Assembly: GCA_013396525.1 (NCBI GenBank)
Contig: VWYX01000212.1
Span: 62,001 to 126,000 of the forward strand
Reading direction: 5' to 3'
Source: Chaetorhynchus papuensis
Taxonomy: Eukaryota; Chordata; Aves; Passeriformes; Rhipiduridae
Length of the DNA stretch: 64,000 nt
The notes beneath the pieces were generated by a model that worked only from the letters and a program-made list of their open reading frames with translations, did not search any database and was not told the DNA's origin. The translations under genes and the position numbers were made by a program. This document shows, in pieces, positions 43,201-55,389 of the stretch. Every line of letters starts with the position of its first letter. Position 1 is the first letter of the stretch.

Positions 43201-46200
43201 TTTATTTGGTAAAATTAGTTAAAATCCACCAGCAAAGAAAATCACAGAAAATTATCATATTTACTTTTCACTCTTACGTGCCTAATGGAAGACTGGTGTT
43301 ACAGCCATTAGACTACAGTATTTTGTCCAGTGGTACTTTAAATTCAGTGAAGTTGTTACAACCTCCAGAGGAAGGTTTCAGCTCTCCACTTTTGGATAGG
43401 CTGTAAATGTTGTCTGACTGCTCAGAGCTGTAGATAGGTCAGTGGAAGGGGCTGGTCAATGTGTAACAGCAATCAAAAATGACAGTTTGCAAAGTAGTGC
43501 AATGAAGGAATTATAGATCCCTTAGGGAATTAGAGAGTTGGATATTCCATCCTGAATGCAGAATCGGACATTTCATTTTCAAAGGAATATAGCAGAAGCT
43601 AAGGAATTTCAGTAAAAAGGAAGTGAGATGACAACAAACATTAAAATCTTGCCCTTGCTTTTTTTTTTCCCAAAGAGATGACTAAGAGGTGTAAGAAAAG
43701 AAAAACTCTAAATGTTAGGACAATTGTTGTAATTCCAAATGATACTTTCATAGTAAGTGGGTTTATTTTATAAAATATTGCACAAGTGATACTTTATAAT
43801 TTTTTGCTTTTATGCTTGAATATCCCCTTGTGTACGAAAGAAAGAACTCTATGATAAAGTGAAGCATCTTAGAGGACTCACAAAAATGTCTACCATGAGA
43901 AGATTCTTCAGTTATACAACAGTGAGTACAATGCAATTGTGGGGGATAGCAGGATTAATCTTTTAGTATAAACTGGGTCAGAGTTGTCTATGGCAATCAT
44001 TATTATTGTAAAATGTTTCTTCATTGTAAGTAGCAGTTGGTCTTGCTGTTTACTTGTAAACAGAAGGTATCGTGCCTCCTAACTTCTTAAAATTAATTCA
44101 CTCCCATCCGTTCTTTTCCCCAGAATAACTGTTTTACTACAAGTGATAATTCTGTGCAAATGTGCTTTGCATTGGGATAAGAACAGTGAATATGGTATTA
44201 ATCAAACTTTTAACTGGGTCAAATACTCAGCTGAATATAAACTGGTCGAGGTCCACTGAAGATCTGCCAATATGCAGATTTGGCCCAGAGCATTTGATGA
44301 AGCTAAAGTAATGCCAAATGCATTGTCCAAAGGGTGCCCTTGCCCAGGATTGCATATTAGGTGGAATTCATTAGAGATTAGAACAAATGAACTGATTACT
44401 GTAATAGCAGAGTACAAACAAGAAAACAAACAATGCCCCCAAATCAAATCACGTTTTCCCTGTTATATTCCTTTTAAATGCCAGTCTTCTCCACTGCTCT
44501 ACTACTCTTGCAGCTGATTAGGCCATAATAATAAAATTTCATTACAATAATTTTTTTAAAAGATGAAGTTGTTTTTGCAAGAATAATGTGCCCCAGATGC
44601 TATATGTATAGTGACAATAGGACTCTCCACCTCTTTCCAAGCTCACTTGAAAGCAACTGTGAGAACATCGACTCTCATGTGGAAGTACCTCATTGGACAC
44701 AAATGCAGTTCAGGTAAGGTGGAGACCAGCCCAAGATTACTGGTCTTACCACAGGAAAGTCAATAGAAGGTAATGGAATTAAATTAATTAATTTAATTAA
44801 AGCTGCTCAACTTCGCCCTTATTTGACAAACTTTCAAAATGGATTCCCTACCACCAGCACTACCTTTCTTTTCCTGTTTGCAAGATAACCACTTCATCTT
44901 TTTGAAAGTACTATTAGAATTTCTTTCAGTCATTAATTTCTTCTCCATCTTCTTATTTTCACAAAGAAAGAACTGGACAGTATACATCAGCAGAGGGGTG
45001 GCATAATGGGATATTGTAATTAAAGACAAATGTGAATGTCATTGTAATAAATTAATTAGAATTGCTAGGGAAAAAATGTCACTTTCATTGTTTATTCTTC
45101 AATGGCCTGGGAAAGATAAAATTTTTTCTTAGCTGTATGTTGAAAAATATTTGGTTTTGGCAGGGCCTGTTTCAATGTCAGTTTTAGAGATGTATATTAA
45201 AGCAAGACAATAAAGCCAACAAGTTTCTGAAACCTGTGTTCAAACTGCACAGTAAATATCACAAAGGAGGTTAAGTAACTCATGGACAGTTGACCTGAAA
45301 ACCAGTCAAGATACCAGACCCAAATGACTTTGGTCTCAGACAAGTTCTTCTGCAGATTCTGTATGTGTCATGCACAAGTCTGGGACATGGATCACTTCCA
45401 AAAGGTAATGATTTCAGTTAAAAAATTGTCATCAAGTCCTCAGGGTTGGCTGCAGTCCTGGTGGTACTGATGGATTTACTTTTATATCAAAGGTTGAACA
45501 AGACCTCTCTTGTGATAAACTGATAGGTGGTTGGGGCTGTGCTTTAGATTTTCAGAAGAGGCTTAATTTCTGAAGTTTTGCTTCAATTTAGTGAGCCAAT
45601 CTCTATTTTGTTTTTATGCATCAGTTTCTTAATATCTGCTTTTGTCTTCCATGCATGCCTCTAGATTTCACCATTGTATTTACCACTCATTGCTAATGTA
45701 TAATGGGAGAGATTTTCAGTTGCACTGCTGACAGAGAATAAAATCTTAGTGTTAGTGCCCTACAATTTCAATAGAAATATCAACTTTCCCATTTGAGACA
45801 CCCATATAGTCATGGACTTTTAAAGATCTTATCCTTGTTAGCCTTTTTATGCTTTTAGCTTTATGCACAAACACTAAACAAGACCCACTAGTGTTTCTTA
45901 AGATAGGTAGTCCAGCTCAAACAAAATGGCATGAACTTCCTTCTGCAGCTCCTCCAAGTTTACATATACCCACATCTGATGTGTGCTGGAAGTTGAACTG
46001 ATGTAATATCAAGAGTGAGTCTCCTTCCTGTTCAGTCTTATTGCTCCATGAGCAGAATGGTATTATTTCTCTTTTGTGATGGAGAATGCTAGCTCCATCC
46101 TTAATAAAGATGCCTTCAGCCCAGTCCCACCTGCCCATCATTTCCTTGCCTCAGGTGACTGTGGCACAGCAGGTGCCTGGTTTTTTCCCAGACAAATAAC

Positions 46201-48020
46201 CAAAATCTTGTGTATCTGCTTGCTTGTACCAGGTGGGCAAAAGAATCCCATCAAAGCCAAGCAAAAGGAACATTTCTTCACTGGCACCCTGTGTACTCTG
46301 TAAAAGGCTAAAACAAACTTCCTGCACCTACTTCATGAAGTGTGAGCAAACTAAGCTTTTGTCTTTCTGTCAGCAATGTTTTTCTTTCACTTGAATTCAT
46401 GACCTGTGATGTTCAGCAAAATATGGTAGAGGTGAAATGGCACATTTCACTGTTAAACTGCTGTTATGTGCAGAATGGAGAAGGAAGAGAGGCAAAAATG
46501 AGCTGAATAGACAAGCTTTTCAAGTTGTCCAAATAACAGAGTTGAAACCATATGACTGGACACAAAAATCTGCAAAATGTAGAAAAATCCAGGACAGCGT
46601 GGTAAGATATATACAAATACTTTTCAACCTAAGTTCCTTGTGGCTGAGGATGACAGCACCAAATAGATACCATCAGTGCGTTAAACAGATAAAATCTTCA
46701 CAACAAGATGTTAGAATGAGATCAAACATTTAATGCTGCTATTTGTCAGGGTTCCAAGACTGATGAGAGACAATAGGGGTCCTTTGGAGAACCTTTAACT
46801 TCCATCAGATGTTTCAGCTATATTTATGCTTTGTATAATTCAGATGACTATTTGGAAGAACACAGATTTTAAATCTTCATGTTTCTAGCAAAGGTTCATC
46901 AGCTGGTTGATATTAACATAGTAAAAGTTGCAAATTGTATGCAAAGATTTGTGTGTCTTGCACATACTGAAAAACAATAAAAGCAAGCAGTACTTTCATA
47001 TGTTAACTCAATCTGCCTTTATTAAATAGGGCTGAAACTGCTTCAATGATGCAAACATTCTTAAATTAATCTTTTAATGTAATTTCAATGAGTTCAGACT
47101 ATAAAAATGCTTAGTCATCTTTACTCTCTCTGACGTAATTTTTTCCCATGCACTGTGTTCTGTTGGACCTACCTTCCTTCTTTTTTCTTCCATCTATTTT
47201 TTAAATTATTTTTTACCTCACAGCTTTCTATTTTAGTGCAGCATGCACTAGTGCATGTAGAAGACCCTGCAGATCCTAGTAATTCAAATTCTTGTATACA
47301 AGTAAAATCTTCTTCTGTGTCCATATAGTGGGTTCATATAGTCCTTATGTTTTTGTATGTTTGGCATGAAACCTGGCATTTTTCAGTACTGGAGCTTAAC
47401 TTTTGTCTGTGTGGTATAGCTGGTCTTGAAAAGAAAACATCAGATAAAAAAATATCTTGACTGAGGTCACTGGCATCCTGTTCTTAGAGGATGAAGGTGT
47501 GTGTGTTATCCTGATCTTGCTCCAGCAATGTCACTGGTTCTTTCTTTGGTCTTTAAGAGACCTGTACTATTCCCCTAGGTCTAAAAAAATTGTATTTCTT
47601 GAATACGGTTTTCTATTCAGAACATAGATGCTTTCCTAATTCTTGCTATGAAGTGAACTTACTATGAAGTAAACTTACTAGAAGAGTTTCTCAAATTTGT
47701 TGTGAGTATAGCTTATGTTTCACGCTGTCTTTTGTCAGGTGCTGAAAGTAAGTTTGAAATTAGGAAAAAGGAATACATACTACTGAGTTTTGAGAAGTTT
47801 TAAATGACTGTTTCAATATTTAGAGATCTTACCTATCTTATTGCCAGCTCAGGATTAGAATTGTTCTTCAAGTCAGGTCATTATTAACTATGCAATAGAA
47901 TCATCTATCTTGTCACTTAAGTTGAGATACATGACTTCCTGTGGTCCCTTCCAGATTTATTCACTGATTCTTGATGATTTACCACAGCTTTGCAAAACGT
48001 TCCTGGAATTATTCTTAGAG
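40213..48020. other. Intergenic, 7.8 kb, AT-rich unique sequence
   Basis: No gene, LTR or CR1 is recognised. The stretch 44180-44520 is repeat-free, with balanced base composition and several homeobox-like ATTA words. A 22-bp perfect palindrome lies at 44777-44798. Confidence 0.55.
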
Positions 48021-48029
48021 TATCCCAGG

Positions 48030-48125
48030 TATATTAGAATAACATTATCTGTGTTTAATAGAGGGGTAGCTGAGGCACAAAGCAGATTCAGTTCTGTCAT
48101 AAGTGGGACCTGGAATTGAATTTCC
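48030..48125 (+). repeat. MIR-like ancient SINE relic
   Basis: TAGCTGAGGCACAAAGCAG...GTGGGACCTGGAATTGAATTTCC resembles the MIR core block (actgaggca...gaaccc). It is heavily decayed. Confidence 0.4.
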
Positions 48126-48920
48126 TTGCTGTCTATACTGAAAAGTTACTTCAGTAAGTCAGAGTATCTATTAACCTAACAGCATGTTAGCTATTCTCCT
48201 GAAGGCTGCTACCGCTCATGACCTCCTACACATCCCACCTTCCACTATACTTTGCTTCCTCAAAGTGACAGATATCCAACCCTTCACAGCCTAGTTCCTG
48301 AACTGGGGGAACAGCATGTTAGATTAGCTGCTGGCTGAACTTAATTATAGATGCTGATTTTTTTTTTTCATGGTTTGGCAACAGTCAAAGAGGTCTGAGA
48401 AGTACCTGCCATCAGCAAAAATTTAGGCAGGTCATTTTAGTTCACTGACAAGTATCTGTCAAAGACCTGTGATTATCCACATATGACGCTATGGTCAAGC
48501 AGATACTGATCCCCAAACTGATTCCCAATTTTACTTTGTAGTGTTTCAGTGTAAACAAACTTCTTACCTCTTGGATGTATGTAGAGGACTCTGTTCTTAG
48601 ACCACCTCTCCTGTTACAGGCATGTAGCTGCTACCTATGGATAGGTTGAAAACATTCGAAGTATTTTATTAGAAAATAAATAATCTCAACTGTTGATAGA
48701 CACTAGAGGAATTGACTTCTTAATTTTGCCAAAAGTCTAGTTTAGCACACTGTCTTGTCTGGAAGACAGGTGCCTGCCAAGGAAGGCAGAAACCTCCCTT
48801 GCAATGGAAAATACAACCCCTTACCATCCAAATTATTATAACTTTGAAATTATGGGCCTTTCAGGCAAAGATATGGGAAAAGGAATAACACTTCTTTACT
48901 CAAATAAGTGTATATACATA
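48126..48920. other. Intergenic gap
   Basis: No element recognised. Confidence 0.5.
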
Positions 48921-48922
48921 TA

Positions 48923-49350
48923 TGTAACAGGGCAAACAAACAATAACAGCAGCAACAACAAACAGAAAAAAACCAGACACCCAGTGACCCTTCTCTCTGC
49001 TGTCTAGGACCTTCCCCTTTGCTGTAGTTACGGCCACAGCCGGCAGGGGCGCTGGTGGCTCCTGGCCGGGCAGGGCAGGTGTGATGATTCCCCCGCGCCT
49101 GCAGGGGGCGCTGTGGAGCGAGCTCAGCCACCTCTCCACGTGGTAATGGCAGCTCAGCCAGTGGAAGAGATAGAAAAGGGGCTTCCTTTGCAAACTCACG
49201 GGCAACAGCTGGTCACGGTGCCCCTCCGGATGATGAAATATGCAAGCCACTGTATCTGGGAGACGACCAGTGCTGCGCCTTCCCCGAGTGTCCACCGCAG
49301 CTCTAGAGACCTCTAAAGTCCCTATCCACGGTTGGCAACCCTCAGGAGGG
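48923..49350 (-). mobile_element. GC- and CpG-rich ERV-like block, left part
   Basis: An abrupt rise in G/C and CpG against AT-rich flanks. It has two GC-rich words of one type (GCAGGGGCGCTGG and GCAGGGGGCGCTG). At 49229-49265, GATGATGAAATATGCAAGCC...TGTATCTGGG resembles 49389-49425 in the neighbouring LTR, suggesting duplicated LTR pieces. The 156-codon - strand frame at 48900-49370 shows no known domain. Confidence 0.4.
49098..49113 (+). promoter_or_regulatory. Candidate CTCF-binding site in ERV-like DNA
   Basis: CCTGCAGGGGGCGCTG matches 13 of 14 core positions of CCASYAGRKGGCRS, with T for A at the third. It is forward-oriented, as is the 39197 site. Confidence 0.5.
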
Positions 49351-49354
49351 GCTG

Positions 49355-49770
49355 CAGAGCCACCACACAAACACCCACTGACCCAGGAGTGATGACAGGC
49401 TCAAATGCAAGCGGCTGTATCCAGGTGAACACACCGAAGAGGAAGAGACAGAGAGGGGTCTCTTTTACGGGTTCTGAAGGATTTATTCCAGCAGAGAGTC
49501 CAGGGACAAAAGACGTTGACAGGGGAGGATCCAGGGGTTTTATAGGGGTGCAATTAACCAATCAGGGTTAGGCAAAGGGGAGCAGAGAATACAAACGGAC
49601 CAACCAGAGACAGGGTGGGAGGGAGCAGTGAGGGGGGAACAAATGGGGTACCAACCAACAAAGAAATTTCTAGAACCTATGCATATTCAACAGGGTGATA
49701 CATATTCCAAGCGTCATACATAAAATGGGGGTGGGGGGAATGATGAACCAATTGTAACTAAGTAGCTAAC
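49355..49770 (-). mobile_element. ERV LTR, antisense, with TATA box and poly(A) signal
   Basis: GGATTTATTCC (49479) reads AATAAATCC on the - strand. GGTTTTATAGGGG (49536) reads CCCCTATAAAACC, a TATA box about 55 bases upstream in LTR sense. CCAAT-type boxes lie at about 49557 and 49598. The order U3-TATA-AATAAA fits a - strand LTR. It continues into GC-rich sequence on both sides. Confidence 0.62.
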
Positions 49771-50565
49771 TCTACTCTAAGCTCTGTGGATGCTCACCTT
49801 AACTACCAGGGGAGATATCAAACCTCTGAGCCACCATGAATTTAATGCTGCGGTTCGGCCCTGTAGCTTGCCCTGTGGCTCATCAACAACTCGGGCAGCG
49901 GCAGCCACCACCACAACAGAAATGGTCTGTAGCAGGAACCTCGGAGCAGCAGGCTGGAACAGCAGAAGCGAGCACACCTGGGGCAGCAAAAAAAGTATAG
50001 CAATAACTCTGAAGCTGTGCCAGGAGCTGCAGGGGGACACGGGATGTTGGGTTAAGTTGTAGAAAAAAGCCCAAAGCTGTGGCAGAAAACAGTGGGGCTG
50101 GGCAGTGGCAGCTGGGGTCCCGCGAGCAACCAGGAGACTCTCCCTCCAGAGGGGGTCGGGGATCAGGGTCCCGGGTTTTCCCCTGAGGCAACCAAGTAGA
50201 TGGCTAGGGTCCTTTCCAGTGAGATTGGGTGTTGAAAAGGTCCCAGTTCAAAGCCCACTCATATGAGCAAAGGCTCACCCATGGTAAGAAGATGCGCAGG
50301 ACAAAAACTCCGCAGTGGCAGCAAATCCTCTGGGCAGCAATGGTCGTCCAGCACCAAAACCCCACCTGTCCCCAGCCGGATCTCAAGAGACAGAGAGAGC
50401 GAGGGCCGAGCCCAGCCCCTCACCCCCCAGCTAAAATCTTGCATTATCTCTGCACTTCCCAAGAGAAAAATGTCCAGTTAAGAAATGGTAGCAAACTGCA
50501 CCCTTCCCATTCTTCCTCCTCCCAGCCAGTCTTTTGTCTTTTAAGCGTCCTAGTTATCATCTCTT
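49771..50565 (-). mobile_element. GC-rich ERV-like block, right part
   Basis: G/C-rich, with CAG/CAC-rich stretches (49890-49940) and purine-rich GAGACAGAGAGAGCGAGGG. It is continuous with the LTR to its left and lacks a recognisable gag/pol. It may be 5' leader or a second LTR type. Short - strand open frames have no known domain. Confidence 0.35.
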
Positions 50566-53500
50566 AGGCAACACATGGGAGAAAGTTCACTGTGAGAAAG
50601 AAAAAAAAAAGGAAAATTCCTAACCTCCAACACACACACAAGAGATCTTTCCAGGACATTACATATAGGTCAGATAATGAAAAATAGCACTGACTACTTT
50701 TCCAGAAGTTAAAAAGTGAACTAAACTGAAAAAAAAGTCTAATGTTTTAATGAAGATATTTTTCCATGGAACATATTTTAGCCAGCTGAACTCCTCCCAT
50801 TTCACCCCCACTTTTTTTTTGGCAGTCAGCAGTCTGAAGCACTTAGAAAGCAGCACTGATTTTTTTACAATTTCCTAGCAAGTTGCCCTTATAAAAATAT
50901 TTTGAAGTCAACAAAGAATAATGTAAATTAACCCAAGCAAGCAACCCTCTCCCCACAACCCCATGCCTTTCTTAACACCTGCTTCCATGAATTTGATACC
51001 ATCAGAATTTGAGATTAAAAGAAACAGCTAATCAAGCAATGGCAGCAGATGAAAGACATGAGGGCTTTTGAGTTCAGGCAAAACTCCTACAAGGAATTCT
51101 CTCATGTGAGCAATTGGCTGTCATGTTATTCCTATGACAGCCTTTGTGTGGAATTTGATTACAATGGAAAGGCAATTTTGAAATGAGGAATTTTCTTCCT
51201 GTTATCAGAAAACTTTCTCATAGTTTGCTTTCTCTTTTCAAATTTATTCTATGAATAAATACAATGGGGGCAAGGTCCCAATTTCAAAGAGAGAAGTAAC
51301 ATTTTTTATTCCTTGGTTTACATTTGTCTTAATTTATAGGGATATTCTGAGAGTGCAAAAAAGTAGAAAACTTCAGGTATTTGTCAGACTTAGGTTCTCT
51401 CAATCTATATGGCAATGCACAGTTTTAACTCCCATGTGATCTTGCTCTCTGTTCTTGGTGGCAGATTGCTACACAGCTATACTTTAGTGTGTAAATTCCA
51501 GTACTGAATCTCCTGTCTTTTTTTGCCTTATTTTCTTTAGTAAATACTACTCCATTCTTTTTTCTTCCTCTTCAAACCTCAGGCAGCTGAACAGAACTGG
51601 ATGCTGCTACTTTAAGTTAGTGTTTGAAAAATGCTGTACCACAGGAATTATATACAATCCTGTGTGAGTAAATGAGCAAGACAGGAAAAGAACCATGTCA
51701 ACTTATTTTAAAATAAATCTCTAATTGCTCAATAAGGCAATTGGAGCCTTAGTGCAATCAGAGCAAAAGTGTATCTGATGGGTACATGTAACCTTTTGCT
51801 TCTTCACAAATGTGAGGGGAGGGGTTTACTTGCCACAGCAAATTAGAGGAGATGTAATTTCACATTTCCACATAGACAAATCCCACTGGAGCAAGTCAGA
51901 AACATACTAATTTATGTTTAACCATTCCTTAATTTGATTTAATTTAAAAGAAACATTTTATCCCTGTTTGTGTGGTCATGGCAGCATGGAGGCAGTGGGA
52001 GGAGAGTTGTGGCTGGGATCAAGCTCAAGTATTATAAATGCTAAGTATGTAAATAGACTATACTTTTGACTATAAATGGGAAGTTGAAAGGATGCCTATG
52101 AGGTTCAGGCTCAAAACAGTCGCTTGGCAGAAAACTAGGCTTAAGCTTTTAACTCTGCTGTAAACTTCCTATGTGAAACAGTGCTTCCGTTGAGTTTCTT
52201 TTCCCTCACCATGTATGGATGAAATAATCAGATTTTGTTTATTTTAAAAGAGTATTATGAAAAGAAGATCACTCCTTTATTTAAAGGACTTCGTTATTAG
52301 ATACAGTAACTTCAGAGGCCACATAACTTTGAAATGGGTAGTCAGAAAGCTCAACCTAAGGGAGATAAAATTGATAGCATATTACTTAGCACTTGAATAA
52401 ACATAGCTATATCATACAGATGTTACCAGAGTGTAAGGCATAGTTGGAAGGAACAAGGTTTACAGACTAGAAATAATTGATTCTAGCTGTCTTCATCTTT
52501 GAGATCAGATTATTTTGAATTAATCCACTGAGTAAGTGGCACTGTTGCATGGTAACATTGTTGACTCATGAGTTAATTGTTTCTTAGACACCGTTTTTGT
52601 AACACTAAGCAAGTGAGTATCTGTTTTATGCTTTTTCTATTTGTGTCCTTTTTGTTGTCACTGAACCACCATTCTTTTCTTCCTATAGAAATTTGGTTAA
52701 ATGCCTTAAACTTTTATTAGCAGTACTGGTTGGCATAATGGATGTCACGGAAAGTGAACTGCCTACAGGTCTGGTTGGTTTTAGACATGAAACAAATATA
52801 GGACAGTGGCTTTTCACGGAGTAGTTACGCCAGACGCAAACCATAGTGTATGACTTAGTAAGTGAATAAACTGGCTGGATCTAATAATGCACAGCTTGAG
52901 GTACTGTGGTCCATGCTCTGAACATATGTGAACAAACATAGCACCCAGCGGCCACTGCTTCAGTATGGTGTACACCAGGAATACTATTCCTGGAATAAGT
53001 GACTTAAGTTCTTAGAAATCTGTGGTTCTGGGCATATTTTTCCCTTGTGCTACACATAATGTGATATCCAACATCTGGCAGTAGACGGGTGGCTACTTGA
53101 GTTTGTGTCCCAAAACACAGATCTGGGAAAGAAGAGATAATGACTGCTACAGAAACCTCTGTGGGAAAACACATTTCCAGAAAAACATTAACAAAATGAA
53201 AACAAAGTTTACAGACATCTAAGAAACATTTGGTACAATAAAAGGAAAAACAAACAAACAAATCATCAGCAGCTGATAAATGAGTCAGAAGTCAGTGACC
53301 TCCTATTGCAAAAATAAGGGTGAGACTAGGCCAACACTGGCTTGTTTTTGATACATGAGTCTGAGACTTGACCTTGCATTGGAGGGTGAGTAGCTGCACA
53401 TGTATAGGCTAATGTTCTCTGGGATAGAACCCTTGCAACCTCATTTATATGGTAATTAAAACAGCAAGTGCCAACAGGCCCTAGTGAAGTTGTGACCAAA

Positions 53501-55185
53501 TCATTGAGAGTGATCAAAAAAACTGTGAAGAAATATCTGCAGTTTTTCAAAGGAGAGTGGAAAACTTTAAACTATGCAGAGAGTAATGTGTTTTCCATCT
53601 TTAATTTTTTGTACAATTACTTACAGTAAAATAGTAAACCAAAATCACTAGCAGAAGAGAAAAAAAAATAGTGGACATTATTTCCACTCTAAAAAAGTTA
53701 AAATGTGCAATACAGTTAATATAAATTGCTATGTGACTTCCCATCTACCCTGTTGCCAGTGAAGAATGACATTTCTTTTTTACCAGTGTATGAAGTATCT
53801 TGCTATAAATCTCAAGCAAGGGAACGTTTATTGTTTCCTTCCCAAACACTAGGAAGTGAAAGCATTTTAGCTATTGAGTTCTACTCTCCCTTTCCAGTTG
53901 TTTCACAGATTACATTTTCAGCTGAGGTATACCATGAGACTCACTGCTGTCTTGTTCTATGACCTGAGGTAGAGTGGGCATCCCCAAAATGGAGACTTCC
54001 TCTATTGCAAGGGCTTCGCATCTTCTCTATCAAACACACCTAATACAGCTGCCTTTATGCCAAATACTGGTTTTATTGTTAACCTTGTTTTCCTAAATCA
54101 CATTTCTTTGTTTAACCTCATCTGCCTGTCTGACAAGGCAATGGCAAACCTTCTGAGGCTGGGATTTGTGTGTCTCTTCTGATCTGCATAATGCTTAGGA
54201 CTCTCTATTTGCCACTTTTGACCAGACACTTAAACAGAGCAGCGTCATTTAAGAACATAATAGTTAATTCTTTCTCCTGTTTGTTACAGAACAAGAGCAA
54301 TAGGGATGGCCAATAGCTAACTGTACTTCTTTCTATAAATTGGGAGCTTTCTTGCTTTGCTTCAGTTAATTTGTGGTGTGTTCGATACTTAGTAGTTATA
54401 GCCATGCCAATCTGAATTAGTTATGCAAGTTACACAGTATGAGCTTGCCACAGATATTTAAATTTAAGAGAAAATCAGCTATTCTTTGATACATGACCTT
54501 TTTTCTCTAGTCTTATAGATATATTCTTGCTGATCATTGTTCTTGAAGTGTGGACCTAATAACTGTTTTGTCAGAAACCTGAAAGACATTAACATCGCAC
54601 GAGGCATTCTTCTTTTATTCTGACTAAGTGTGAATATAAGTGCACACATGGCTCTGTGGAGCTTGAGTACAAAGGAATGGCTTTCCTCTCTAATATAGAT
54701 TCTCCAGTTAGGCTTATGGTTTGTTAATTGTTGATGTCAGTCCTTCTCTTATTCTAAAATCTGGTAGAGTGTTTCCCTTTCCTTTTACTTCAGTAGTTTC
54801 TTCCTTTGTCTATTTGTGTATTGAATTTTCTTTTTAAACCCGTAATTTAAAAAACAAATAATTATTTTAGCAACCCTGGCATTGTGTTGTCTATACCTGT
54901 TGATCTGTTTCTATGGGTACGTGTATTGTAACACTGGCTTTTTAATAAAGAATCATTTTATTAGATGATCAATCCTTTCAGTAGATTTTTTTTGACATTG
55001 CCTGGCTGCCAAACACTCATCCAGATCTTATTTTTTGTGCATCCTCCTTAACTGGACAGCAGGGCAAAATGAAAATATATTGTGGGTCAAGGCAAAGACA
55101 AGGAGGTCACATATTTAATCACTAATTACTCTCACAGGCAAAACAGATTTGACTTGGAGAAAGTTAATTCAACCTGTTTCTTCCT
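50566..55185. other. Intergenic, 4.6 kb, AT-rich unique sequence
   Basis: No gene, LTR or CR1 is recognised. Confidence 0.55.
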
Positions 55186-55189
55186 TTTT

Positions 55190-55385
55190 CTCTCACAAAC
55201 CCCCTGCTGGGCAGTGCTCTGCCCATTCTCAGCAGTGCTTCCCCTGTGGAGCTCAAGGCTGAGGAGCTGAGAGGCAGTGGGGCCGCTGGAGCTATCTGAA
55301 ACCAGTCATGTTTGACCTGGGGTAGCCCAGGCCTCTCCTCTCCCAGAGAGCACACCTGGGCATTTGTACCTGGTAAAACACTGCC
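55190..55385 (-). mobile_element. Probable ERV LTR fragment
   Basis: A G/C-rich island with CCCTGCTGGGCAGTGCTCTG, GGAGCTCAAGGCTGAGGAGC and GGAGCTATCTGAAACCAGTC, recalling the U3 edge of a neoavian LTR. Low identity and no promoter signals. Confidence 0.35.
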
Positions 55386-55389
55386 AGCA

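Noticed and set aside
48900..49370. 156-codon - strand open frame with a hydrophobic C-terminus
   Set aside because: It lies in a CpG-rich ERV-like block where stop codons are rare; no recognisable retroviral or cellular domain.
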